Of a stretch of 64,000 bases of DNA, positions 23,032 to 34,560 are shown piece by piece (the first letter of the stretch is position 1; each line of letters begins with the position of its first letter). Under the pieces are notes generated by a model, which was given only the letters and a program-made list of their open reading frames with translations, was not told the origin of the DNA and did no database searches. The DNA is from Talinum fruticosum (taxonomy: Eukaryota; Streptophyta; Magnoliopsida; Caryophyllales; Talinaceae), in NCBI GenBank assembly GCA_021018815.1, contig JAITYX010000030.1, positions 6,471,501 to 6,535,500 of the forward strand, written 5' to 3'. The position numbers were made by a program, and so were the translations under genes.

Positions 23032-25735
23032 TCAAGATCTACCACTTGGAACTTGCAATCTCATAAATTTTATGTCCTCGATAAGCCGATCCAAATCACA
23101 CCAGGATGACCCACCTTTTTCCACAGCTTGATGAGCCAACTTAGACAACACGTTAGCATTTCCTGAGAACTCGTCCCTCCTCCTCTCCATAAGATCCCTC
23201 ACCATAGACTCAATCACGACCTTATCACACTTGTCTTTCATGTCAACTCCAATCCTCCAAATCTCTTCCACAAACCGACTGATCACAAGTTGATCGATAC
23301 AAATAGGCCAACATATCATGGGCACACCCTCCATTAAACTCTCCAAAGTCGAGTTCCACCCACTATGAGTCAAAAACCCACCAATAGCCTGGTGGGCTAG
23401 GACCTCTTCTTGCGGAGCCCAACTAACAATGAACCCCCTCTCCCTTGTGCCCTCCAAGACCTCTTGTGGGACCTCTAACCCGCCCTCATCACCATCATCC
23501 AAGCTTGCCACTGAACCAGGCCTCCTGACCCATAAGAATCGAACCCTACTGTTCACAAGCCCATGCCAAAACTCCATGAGTTGTTCAATGGTAATGACAA
23601 CAAAACTTCCAGTGCTAACAAACAACACAGATTTGGAAGGTTGGGCATCAAGCCATGCTAGGCAGCTCCGGTCCTCTGGCCACATACTACTACTAGGGGT
23701 AGGGGAGAGTGATGACTCAAACTCAGGGTCAGGGCCAGGCTCGAGTTCAGTTTCAGGAAGCTGTAGCCTAGTCTTCACGTGCCAGTGGAGGGGACCAATG
23801 TTGTATAGATTAGGGAACAAAGAAGCCAGATGAGAAAGCAAAGGGCCTTCTAAATCACCAAAAGTGTTAAGAGTATATGGCCTTGAGCATTTGGCAATTG
23901 TCTCCATTCCATGAGAACTAGTTAGTTGTAAGGTTCAGACATCTCATGAGCTTGGGCTCGGCAAATACCCGGAAGATCTCTTCGCCTTAGAGAGCTTTCA
24001 GTTCCCGGGATCTTGAGTACTTTTTCATCCAAGTCATCTCCTACAGCCACATATTCATTGGAAATTGGAAATGGAAATTACTTTAGTAATTGGTTATTAA
24101 TATGCTTGTAATAAATAATGAACATGATAGCTATTGGTAGGTTTTAGGGTGGGCTGGTTGTGAATAAAATAACAATCGCATCAACCTTAAAGTTTACTCT
24201 TACCAACCCTAATGGATAAAAAAAATATTCTCATTTTTTTTTTTTTTGGAAAACATATTTTCATTTAGTTAAAGAATCATCTCTTCATTAAAATAATGAT
24301 GTTTTTTAACTTATATGAAATTAAAAGAGGATTCGCAGAGATTCTCTCACCAAACATATTGGACAACGTGTTCCAAGAGTTGAAGATGGCTAGATTTGAG
24401 TTCTAGTGTACTTTAAATCATACTATGTGCATAAAATTTAACAAAGTTATATATGGGTTAAAATCAATTTTGAATGATAGAAGTAGGAAATATAATTTGA
24501 AATTTGAACAAATTGTTTTTCAGTGCTTTTAGTTTTTTCTATTCAAACAAAAATTGAGTGGTACAAAAAAATTAAAATTACTGATAAAATTTTATACTTT
24601 TGGTTAACCCCAATTTTATTAGGAGAACGAGTTAAATGGCAACTATATTAGATGACTCTTTAATGAGTATTTTTATAAAATTTTACGATTTTTCAATGCC
24701 AATATTGATCATTCTTCCCTTCCAAACCCCCCAAAAAAAACTACATTTTTATGTGCATGATTTCTCTCACACGTTTCTAAACTTCAAATCAATAATATTT
24801 TTAAAAGATATTCATAATCTATATAATATTTTTTTATCCAGAGGGAAAATTAAACCTGAGACCTATCTTGACCACTAGACCCGGCCTCGTTGATTCTGCA
24901 ATCAATCTCAATAAACTAACAAAATAAGTTATGAATTTTTACCAAAGGTATAATTATATGAAAAATATAACCTTTAAAAAAGAGGATTTTAATGGTACAA
25001 TTAAATTAATACAAGGGAGCTTTTACTGGTCAAAAATAGATATATTTCCAACTTTCAACAGATAAAAACTCCAACTCACCTTCATCCAAAAGAAAATACT
25101 CCTTTTCACCGACAAAAAAATAACTAACCAAAAAAGATATATTTATAATAATTATTCTAAATATACTTATAAAATGACCGAATTCAAATGCAAGATTATA
25201 CCTTGTTTAAAAGGCACATCCCCGGCGTCGACGAGTTTCGGAACCAAATAGCTGCTAATCCAGATACAGCAGGGGCTCAGCGTCGAGAAGTACACCATCG
25301 GAATCCCTAATCTCATCGCCGCCTCTCCGGCCAACGAGAACATCCCGTCAGCGATGAGACACGTCGGCGCCGGTGCTTCCGCCACCAGCTCCGGCAGTAG
25401 GCTTATTACTTCGGACTCCACGGCGGCGACCATGGAGGCGACTTTCGAGGGGGCCGAGGCTCGTCGCCGTCGATTCCGTCGGAGACCACGGAGAAGCGGA
25501 AGTTAGGGTTCCGGCGGAAGCGGGCGGAGACGAGGTGAGAGAGGCGGCGGTGGACGAAGAGAGCGTTGATGAAGGTGACATGGATGCTGCTTTCCTCGTC
25601 GGAGGAGGAGGAGGAGAGAGAAAGGATCTCGGCGAGCTTAAGGAAGCATTTGATGGGGCCTTGTAGAGGTAACGGCAGTAGCAATACGTGAGGTTTTTCG
25701 GTTATTGGACGATTAGCTTCTCTTTGACCGCCCAT
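23032..25735 (-). pseudogene. UGT709-type glycosyltransferase, pseudogene copy A
   Basis: Family-1 UGTs move glucose from UDP-glucose to small acceptors in the cytosol. Exon 1 is 25202-25735 (start MGGQREAN) and exon 2 is 23032-24040; the intron has GT-AG ends and phase 1. The PSPG donor-binding box, WAPQEEVLAHQ to the final IDQ, spans 23290-23421 and includes HSGWNS. Three defects are visible: a missing base in the C run at 25449-25453, a TAA at 23922-23924 where copy B has CAA, and a 2-bp insertion near 23869 shifting the frame before LNTFGDLEG. The last two are absent from copy B, so this copy is inactive. The C-terminal RFVEEIWRIGVDMKDKCD resembles 7-deoxyloganetic-acid glucosyltransferases (UGT709); the substrate is not inferable. 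Confidence 0.9.
24041..25201 (-). other. Intron of UGT copy A
   Basis: AT-rich, 1161 bp, collinear with the 1173-bp intron of copy B apart from small indels. Near 24830-24890 a minus-strand stretch with GGTCTAGTGGTCAAG followed by AGGTTTAATTTTCCC recalls a SINE A/B box pair, weakly. Confidence 0.6.
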
Positions 25736-26550
25736 TCTCTCTCTCTCCTTCCCTCCCTCCCTTCCTTTGCTTGCCCCCACAGTGTTTCTGGGCGGAGCCT
25801 GAAATAGTAGCCAAACAAGGACTCCCTACCTTAAAAAAAAACAAACACACATTTTAGCAAAATTAATTAAGGGCACGTGTCTTCGTCAACGGTGTTTAAA
25901 GTAGTATTTAGGTTCTGTTTAGTTGGATAAAACTTAAATGGAACTTGATTTTTTAGTTTCAAGTTTCTTTTTCAATTGTTTGGTTGGATATTTTGAAGAT
26001 GAAATTAAAAATTTACAGATTTTAAATTTCCTTCAAAACAAGGAATTTAAATCCTTAAATAGGAGGGGATCAATTATACTTGAATAACTCGTTCACTTTA
26101 TGTTAATAATTGGATTATCCATTCACTCTATCAATTTTTAATGGGATGAAATTATGGAATTTAAAAAGTATTCAATCAATGTGGATTTGGTGAAGATTTG
26201 GATAAGTACATATAATATAGACAATGAGCACCGGTTCATTTTAGCCTTTAAAAACTACTTGTTAATTGTTATGAACTATTATGATTAGTTGTTAATTATT
26301 ACAATTAGTTGTAACTTGTTAGCTATTACAAATCATTATAAGCTATCACTAGTTGTTATGATCTAGTAACAAATCATCTCAAGATGCTATGAGTTGTTAC
26401 CAATCTGTTATGAACGGTTGTGAATTTTTAAGATATTGCGGACGATATTATGAAATATACCGTATATTTCATCAATAACGAATATTTGAAACTTTTTTTG
26501 CTAATTGATTTAATTTTTGTTCGGCCAGAATTTCATATATGTGTTGTTAA
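25736..26550. other. Upstream region of UGT copy A
   Basis: A CT-rich leader precedes the ATG on the minus strand. From about 26255 to 26440 a loose 10-bp periodic repeat (AGTTGTTATG / ATTACAATTA types) occurs and is shared with unit B near 37660-37850. A stretch with GTTTAGTTGGATAAAAC near 25917 resembles MITE termini. Confidence 0.5.
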
Positions 26551-26663
26551 TTGTATTTTATTTTTTGGTAAGAAGTTAAAGGTTTCATTACATAATTCAA
26601 ATTGCCAACATAAGGTAATACAATCTTAAGAGATCTCAAATCAAGAGGCACCTTTTAGAAAGG

Positions 26664-29600
26664 TGATAAGTCTCATATTTGCATTAGATTTCAAAGAAGG
26701 TTTGTAATACCGGAATTTTAATGAAAAGCAGTTGTAAAGCATAGAAATATTGAATATATTCCCGGCAGTTAGGGGTTGAGTGGCTCGATTTTGTTTACGA
26801 TTGGACATATTACATTAGTATTCCTTTGGAGGCTGGTGTTGAATAAATTAAATCAAGGAAATTATCTCCCTTCTTATTTGAGGTGAATCTCGGTGCGGCT
26901 AAGCGGTGTCGTAATTAGTGCATCAAAATCAATTAGAAGACCAAATGTAAGAGGACGGCGAGAGGGAAAGGCACGGGCTTGTCTTAGGTGGAAGAGATAA
27001 AAGAAGGGTAATTGGGGGTCCAATCGAAAGAGGAGGTGGGCTTTGTCGGGCGGTGGAGAGGACCACCGAAGGGAAAAGAGAGAGAGAGAGAGGAGGCGAG
27101 CGCACGGCGAAGGAGACCGAAGGGGAGGACCGGCGACCACCGCGAGATCGAAGGCGGCGACCGGCGACGCGAGTAGGCGCGAGCAAAGGAAGAGAGCGAA
27201 GGACCGAGGCATAGCGAGGGAGATAGCGCGAGAACGAGAAGGCGAGCGAGAACAGGGGAAAGTGACCGGAGACCGGCGGGCTCCACGGTGAACGGAGGTG
27301 AGACGCCCGGCGAGCGCGAGGAACGGCCGGGGCTCGAAGGAGGACGAAACGAGAGGCCGGGAAAGAGGACACGAACGCGAGGGTAGAGAGAGGCGGCCGG
27401 GGACGCGGGATCACGATCGGCGATGGCGGCAGACGCGAGGGAAGGCGGCGAAGCCGGGACTAGCAACGGGGAAGAGAAAGGAATGGAGGAACCAACCCAG
27501 AAACACGAACCTCAACAAGCTGTCAATCCCTGAATCGAGGTGGGTAGTCTTATACTCTAATTATTAGTAATTTCGAATCCAAATGAGTTTATTGTGATTG
27601 TTAAATGTGATTGTGAATACCGAACACGTATGCTATTGTATAAGTTTAGTAGTTGCTTGAAAATTGAATTAGGAGTCTGTGATGGGAATTGGTAATCGTT
27701 TAGGCCTGAATTGGAAACCGGGAAATTCGGACGGAGTTGGGTTGCTTGGGTATAATGAGTAGTATCGGGAATCTGATCGGTTGGGGACGGGGATAAGCAC
27801 ATGTGGTTTGGGCATAAGTTATGAAATTGATATTTTAGATTGACTCTTAGAGATTTATTAAATTTACGACATTAAGGGATGATTGCTAATATCGGAAAAT
27901 AGCGAGTTAAGCATAAAAGAGAAGTGTGAGTTCATAAGAAATATTGCACGATTGAGGCACGGGGCACGGGGGTGAGAAACGGACGATTGTCGGGTTAATT
28001 GAGTTCAAAAGGTAATTAAATCCTCGAGGTTGAACCGAACGTGAAAGTAAGTAAAGCTAACGGGAACTAAATAATGAAAAATAATTAAGAGGTACATATC
28101 TAAGGATGGGCGAACAAGAATCGATTAATAAGGTAAGAGATATTAAATGGGAAATTAAGGTGGGAAATAGCAAGTCTGGGGACGGTAAGGTTGAACTAAG
28201 CCAAAGTTATGTCTAAGACCTTTGAGAATGAATCGAATTAAAAGATGAATGGAGATAGAGGAAACTCGGTAAAGTAAGTCTAGATTATATGGTTGAGTGG
28301 GAGCAAAAGAGGTTGGTTTATAAAGTGAAGTCATGAAATGAGGAATTGAAGTAAAGACAATGAATTGTGAAAAGTGAGAACGTTGAATTAAATAATATCT
28401 ACTTGTGATTATTGTAGCTCGGAAAATGGAAATTAATCATACTAGAGTGGTGGATTGAGAGAGGTATAGTGGGAGAGAGTTGAGAATGATTGCTTGCATC
28501 GAATAATGATTATTCGTGCTATGTGATTGCTTTACGTGATGCTCAAAAGTAGTTTCGAAAGGAGTTTTGTATTTTACGTGAAATGATCCTTGAATGAAAT
28601 TTCCTGTGAAATGTCTTTCAAACGTGATTCTATTCTAAGAAGCAAAGCTGATTTGAGAAAGTGAATTTATAAGGGTGACACATGGTGTCATGCCTTCCTT
28701 GATATTAAATCGATTGAGAAAGCTATAAAGTGAACGTGATGAATGAATATGTGCAAATTGTTTTGAATCGACTGGTTACGGATCGTCCGAAGGGTTCGAG
28801 CCGGGAACGCCCAGCTAGAGACTTCGAAGGAAGGGTTCCAACAGGGGTCCTGCAGAGGCGGGATGCCCCCTTGAGACTTACTAGAAGATAGGTCCCGGGA
28901 GCCTTTTGTCGGGGTCGCGCCCGAATTAAAGAAGTGCTAGTTCGAGTCCTCGAAGGCCTAGAATGTTGATTCAATCCCAAAAGAATTGTTCATGAATGTG
29001 AATCCGTGCTTTTAAGTGATTAAAGAGTCATGATCTTTTTCATTGCAAGAGATTTCGAGTGAAAAGTATATAGATTTGTATTACACTATTATGCTTTCGC
29101 AGATTTCATTATTATGAATATTATGTGTAAAGAATTTCCATTTTAAGGGTATAAGACTCTGGTGATCCCGTGGTTTATTGCTCACCCCTACAAATTCCCC
29201 CTTCCACCCCGAGTGTGCAAGTACGTTATCGAAGGTAGGATCTACGCATAGCTCAATCCGGACCCTTGCTCACTGCTGAGTGTTAGAGCGACTCAAGGAG
29301 CCGACATGCATTGTTATGATTCTAAATGTTGTATTTGTAATTTAGTTCGAGATAGTTGTACCCGATGTACCTTAAACCATTTAGATTATTTTAAGTTTTA
29401 TAGCATGATTGGTTGGACTCCGGCGTGTGGCCATTGAGTTGTATACTCCGAGCGTATGGCTCGTTGAGTTATATTATGCTTTTCATGCAGGGTTTTAAGG
29501 CTTTAAGCCTATGGGATAGTCCATAGTTCAAATAGAATTCTGCCAAAATTTTTAGGAAACTCCTAACCCTTGGGGAGAATTTCATTTCTTGCCCTTAAGT

Positions 29601-31281
29601 TGGATTAAGATAGCTAAGTTAACACCTGAGTGAGCCTTGGGAGTTCCTTTGAGGAACTCCGGCGGTGTAATACTCCTAGGGTGGGTTTTGGGGTGTTACA
29701 AGGTTGCTTGTCATTTTTGGGATCTATATTCATATTTATGTACTTTATGTCACATTGATGCTTTACACCAGGTTTTGCGTTTTTGGTATGTTTATGCAAC
29801 GTACTAGTGATTTGGACCTGATTTTTACTCATATTTTCGATCCAAAGCTATTTTGATTCTATTTTTATAACTTCTTTATTGAAAGAGTTTTTAATGACAT
29901 ATTATAAGCTTAATTCTATTGAGCAACGGAAAAGATATGAGGCGAAAGTAAGAAGGGTACGGTAACGGACACTTCTTTATTCTCTTAATCATGTTTTTTC
30001 CCACACTTATGAAGCAAGAATAATGATGAATGAATTAGAAACTAGACTCAATGATTTTTTCGGCAAATCAAGAATCGTATCATTTGGACATCGGACGAAG
30101 AAGTTATGACTAAATCAATTTGACGCATGCCTTCCAAGCAATCAACACGGGCATCCCGTGTCGGCACACACGGCTCGTGTTAGACGTGAGCTTGCCCGGG
30201 TGCTTTTGCATCGAGCAAGGTTTGGACACAGCCCGTTTTCATTGTTTCCATCAAGAACTGGTGTTCCAGCAGCCGACACGACCTGCGTTGGATGTAATTT
30301 TTGTCGAGACGCTTCGGTTTTGACGATTTCGGCCTTGATTGCTTCATAATTACATATTTAAGCCGATTTTCGTCTGATTTTCAGGCTTCCATCCAGAGTT
30401 CGTCCTCCACATTCATCCATTACCACTTTCATACCTTTCACCCATATCAAACTAAAAATATTTGAAGATTGAAAAAGAAGTTTGAAGCAGTTTGAGGAAT
30501 TCAATTCGAAGTCGAGAGATTCAAGCAGAGTTCTTGATGGGCATCAACTTACTTCTTCGTTTTTGCTGTTTAAGGTTTGATTTCCATATATTGGATTTTT
30601 ATTAAGTTTTCAATAACAATATGTGAGTAGTTTTAGTTTTTCTAGGGATTTGTAATCCGAAACAATGTGGTTTGATTAGACTTTCATAATTTGTGCTTGA
30701 ATTCGATTTTGAATCAATAGATGGTTGTGTTTTTCATACTTATGAGTATTTTCAAGGCCTAAAATACTTGTGATTTGAGATTAATCTATCATGTACTCGA
30801 AAAGTGAAATAGAATAATCCGACAACCAACTTCTCTACCTAGTTTATGAAATTTGAGAAAAAAATAGTAAATTAGGGGATCACTTTTACAATTCGAAATC
30901 TTTAACTTTGACTAACTTGAAAGGCATACGAAAATTATTTGATAGGTTAATTAGAGCAATTCTATTAAGCATAGAAAGCGGTAGAATTTTGTGATTATCG
31001 ATCCTTGATTCAATTGAAAGAGTGATTGCACAAATTATGTTTTAATAATCAAACTCATTGTGTTAGGAAATCAAGTCCCTATATATTTTTATCCATTGAT
31101 TAAATCTTAAGTTAGTTTTCTTGATTTGAGTTTTTAGAATTAGTTTAGAAAACAGACTAAATAAAAATCTGATTTGCTTAGCAATTGCATGGAGGTCTAG
31201 TTTAGTGCGTTACTAAATTGAGTTCTTCCGGGATCGACCTTGACTAACTACAATCATACACCGTATGCTTGCAGCTTGTCG
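26664..31281 (+). mobile_element. Outer solo LTR (Tat/Athila-like), split by an inner LTR
   Basis: Starts TGATAAGTCTCATATTTGC at 26664 and ends CTTGTCG at 31281, giving a TGATAAG/CGACAAG terminal pair in which the final CA has probably decayed to CG. Without the inner insertion it is about 1.6 kb. Direct flanks are AAAGG (26659-26663) and AAGGG (31282-31286), matching at 4 of 5. Unit B shows the uninterrupted LINE at the same place. Phrases such as GGGCATCCCGTGTCGGCACA near 30150 are common in Tat/Athila-type LTRs. No internal coding region remains, so it is a solo LTR left after recombination. Confidence 0.75.
26703..29700 (+). mobile_element. Inner solo LTR, 2998 bp, with perfect 5-bp target duplication
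   Basis: Begins TGTAATACCGG and ends GGGGTGTTACA, and is flanked on both sides by AGGTT (26698-26702 and 29701-29705). This is the mark of an LTR retrotransposon insertion that has lost its internal region and one LTR by recombination. The TGTAA...TTACA ends fit the Ty3/gypsy class. It sits only 39 bp inside the outer LTR. A GC-rich block (about 26930-27540) contrasts with the AT-rich remainder and creates long spurious open frames rich in Arg/Glu/Gly on the plus strand and Ser/Pro/Leu on the minus strand. Confidence 0.9.
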
Positions 31282-32698
31282 AAGGGTTTTCCCAATTATG
31301 AACATTCAAATAAATCTTTTCAATATTTGCTAAAATCTACTTTCTATTTCCTGCCTTGGTTTTGCAGATGATAATTGAGCATATGCATTGTTACTTTCTT
31401 TGATGAAGGAGGTTACGAATCCACATTTTCATTTCGAAGATTGTCGCATTTCTATCTACCTACACTTGGTAGTCATACAAATCGAGTAAAGTTTGAGCAT
31501 TTTTTATCTTCCTATTTTGATAGCAATTTTCTATACACGTTCATAAAATCACTACGTTTCCATTGGATTTTAAGGGTTATCTCTCAGCTCAGTAACATGT
31601 TTGCACTCAAAGAAAACATAGTCCTCTTGTTTCAAGCCGATGATTGTAAATACCACATTGCTTAGTAATACCATGCATAAATGTGCTTAGTTTGCTTCTT
31701 GTAGGGAGTCTATTCAGCATAAGAAGCCAGAAAATTACCTTGTGTTTGTCTCGTATTCACCATGTGCCATGTAAATTTATCCCATTTACGCTTTATGTTA
31801 TCCTGGCAAAGCCAAACATATCCTTTAACAGGCTTATCTTCACCCTGGATGGTAACTTCATTATCATGATTCTTGAAGGATTGTTCAAACAAGCTCCTTG
31901 GCTTGCACAATTTTTTCCCATATCGACAAACATCCGACCCTATATTGTTGTCACGAGATAGAACCTATCTTGATGTCGTGTATATGTATCAACTTCATCA
32001 TAGGATTCTCATGCCTTCTTGCATTTTGCTTCGCAAACATATACCTATGCTACAAGTAGAGGTCTCTTACCGTGCTTAGTGGACCGCCATAAAAACTTGC
32101 AGCAAAGTTGATTAACTTTTTAATGACTCGCTTTGGGGAAGAATAAAAATGGAACCCCGAAAAGAGATAATGCCCATGAGAACTAAATTAATCAAGACAA
32201 TCTTTGCAACATATAAAATGTTCCTACTTCTCCACACCTAAATTTTATTGGTTATTTTATCTACTAAGACTTGGTAGCCTATTGTAGATAGTATAGGGGA
32301 AGAAATTGGGATGCCAAGGTATTTGAATGGTGTGTGACCTTCCTAAAAGCCCGATAATGCCATCAAAGCTACTTTTTGTTCGGCAACATAATGATATGGG
32401 ATTCGGTCTCATTTATATGTTAGCCTGATTCAACATAGAATTTTTAAATGCATTTCTAGTGCATAAGATAGATGCCTTACGGAATACATGCAGATCATCC
32501 GCATGACAAATGCTTAAAGCTTTGCATCTAAAATGTAACTTGAAGTCTTGTTGTAAGCTAGTAACTTTGAGTAGTCTAAAAGTATTCGAGTAACCAACAC
32601 AAAGATAAGAGGGGAAAGGAGATATGCTCGTCTCAGGCCTCTTCCTCCTTTGAAATGGCCATAGGTTCCTCCATTAATGAGTGCTGAAAAGGAGGTAG

Positions 32699-34253
32699 TG
32701 TTAGGGTTGTAAAGCCTAATGGGTTTTGGGATCAGGAAATCACTAGCTTCGAGGTGGCATGACCAAGCCAAAGCAAGGAAATTGGGACAACAAAGAGGAA
32801 AAATGCAAACAGCGAGCATGGCATCTGTTATGCGGCTACAACCGTGCTAGTTGCTTTTTAGCCCCGACGGTCGATTTTCGTCCCTTTTTTGTTTTTTCTT
32901 GTCTTCAATTTGGTGGTTTAACTAAATAATTGCTTGTAGACTTCCACTGTTGGGTGTAACAGCAAGTATAGTAAGTCTAAAGTAACCTCTCGTAAAGCTA
33001 TGAAATCCAGTGCAATCATTCGTAATTTTTTTCTAATTTTAGGTTTTGCAAGAAAAATTCTTTATGTCTTGGTTTTAATATTTTCCTCTTTGTTTCTTTT
33101 ATTATTGTTTATGAGTTCTCCCAATCCTAACAATTGATATTATAGCGAGAGTTCTATAAGGAGTTCACATCAAACAATTGAAGGAGGAAAATTAAAGATC
33201 GATCGATCCGATGTAAGGATTTTGCGTTTTAAAAGATGCGAGATAGAGGATTTGTTGTTTCAAAAGGATTTGTATCTACCTTTGGGAGATAAACTAGCAA
33301 CCATGAAGCAAAAGGATTGGGATATCCTTGATCGACAAGCGTTCGGTATAGAGATGGCAATGGGTCAAGGTGCGGGTCGGGCATAGATAGACCCGGACCC
33401 ATTTAACTTTTCGGACCCGCCGGGTCTGTAAAATATGGACCTGGACCCGGACCCGGTGGGTCCACGGGTCTTAGACAAGTTTGGTGTATTCTTGTCATAA
33501 ATGAGTTTAAAAATCAATATTTTGTGCCCTATTTAATATTATTGTAAATTTCCAAGCAATTTTGCTTGCATATAACCTCTTTAACATTACACTAACCTAT
33601 CTATCAACCAACCCATTATACAAACCAAATACTTAGTTCATACAAACCAAACACACCAATATATTAAACACAAAGTCCATCAAAATTTAACACCACAAAG
33701 CCCAAAATCCATCAAAGCTTAACAAAAAGACCATCAAAGTTTAACACAAATTTTTTAAAAAAATAAAATTAGTGTTTGGGTCTTAAACGGGTCTCGGGTC
33801 GGATCCGGGTCTTAATTTTTGAGACCCGGACCCGACCAGGACCCACCGGGTCCAAATTTATTAGACCTAGACCCGATTAAATGGGTAGAGTGCAGGTCGG
33901 TCCAGAACCCACTGTCATCCCTAGTTGGGTATGGTGAGATTAACATAGGTAAGGAACATCTCGTTCAACATGATGGATCAAATTATACTGATGTAACTAA
34001 TCACATCAACGATTTTAATATGATAATATCAAAACTTACTTCGGTCAAATTAATTTTAATAATAAAGTTAAGGCCTTGATTTTATTATCCTCTTTGTACT
34101 GAGTCTTGAGACACTATAGTGTCTATTGTGAGTAATGTCGGAGGGTCTAATGCACTTAAATATGACGAAATTCATGATGTAATCTTAAGCGGAAATATTC
34201 GAAAGAAAAATTTAGAGGAGTTAAGGTCGGTTAAAGTCAAAACCAAGGAGTAC
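32699..34253 (+). mobile_element. Copia 5' LTR and gag fragment in unit A
   Basis: The LTR (32699-33132) begins TGTTAG and ends CTAACA. A primer-binding site follows near 33134 (TTGATATTATAGCGAGAG, a decayed match to the initiator-Met tRNA type TGGTATCAGAGC). Gag sequence then begins: KDLYLPLGDKLATMKQKDW near 33268-33320, interrupted by the MITE at 33349-33923 and resuming with NDFNMIISKL near 34011. The element is cut off at 34253 by the duplication junction. It is inserted into the LINE fragment on its left. Confidence 0.85.
33349..33923. mobile_element. hAT-like MITE with 8-bp target duplication
   Basis: The ends are TAGAGATGGCAATGGGTC (33349) and, reverse-complemented, TAGGGATGACAGTGGGTT (to 33923). 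The flanks are GTTCGGTA (33341-33348) and GTTGGGTA (33924-33931), 7 of 8 identical. Many GGGTCCGGGTC-type phrases in both orientations form the subterminal regions. It interrupts the copia gag; the equivalent copia in unit B (about 40110) is uninterrupted. The 8-bp duplication and TAGRG ends fit the hAT superfamily. It has no coding capacity. Confidence 0.85.
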
Positions 34254-34560
34254 AATTGATTATTGATTATTCAATTATGAAATTTATATACTTGCCTTTT
34301 ACAAAATAGGAGTTGAGTTTCAACCCTCTTTTCTGATGTTAATGTTCTTCTCCATGAATAGCAAGCCGCTATAGGCCTACATTGAAAATTGCACTTCAAC
34401 TAACACAGTGCTACATCGTTTAAGACCACATGATTCAGCATCCTATTTTGTATAAGACTCTGCACCGAGCTTTGGCTGCGCCCCTCAATGGGTTACAAGG
34501 TCCAACAATATCTAGACGTTACATTGGATATTGATGTTGCCTCCAATAAGGAATGCAATT

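Larger units (their letters stand above)
26551..32698 (-). pseudogene. L1-type LINE 3' fragment in unit A (interrupted)
   Basis: Read on the minus strand from 32698, this gives reverse-transcriptase and downstream motifs: GGTYGHFKGGRGLR near 32640, a HADDL active-site remnant near 32508, and zf-RVT-like scraps down to 31300. It resumes beyond the nested LTRs at 26551-26663 with a typical LINE tail (TAATGAAACC then TTACCAAAAAATAAAATA). Many stops and shifts. It is truncated at its 5' side by the copia LTR at 32699 and split by the solo LTRs at 26664-31281. Confidence 0.8.
22716..34253. repeat. Tandem duplication unit A
   Basis: The block matches unit B (34254 to about 40600) in order and orientation: UGT 3' region, UGT exon 2, intron, exon 1, upstream region, LINE 3' fragment, copia LTR and gag. 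Unit A is 11.5 kb because it carries three insertions missing from B: the outer solo LTR, the inner solo LTR and a MITE, together about 5.2 kb. Without them both units are about 6.3 kb. The join with unit B lies at about 34253, where copia gag sequence switches abruptly to TTGATTATTGATTATTCAAT. Confidence 0.9.

Noticed and set aside
23429..23833. 134-codon plus-strand open frame across UGT copy A, repeated at 34958-35362
   Set aside because: It is the antisense shadow of UGT exon 2, conserved only because the coding strand is conserved.
25736..25780. Upstream in-frame start for UGT copy A at 25780
   Set aside because: That codon is GTG, not ATG, and copy B does not continue it; MGGQ at 25735 is shared by both copies.
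27298..27567. Arg/Glu/Gly-rich open frames in the GC-rich part of the inner solo LTR
   Set aside because: They arise from GC-rich composition, overlap others on both strands, and lie inside an LTR with clean ends.
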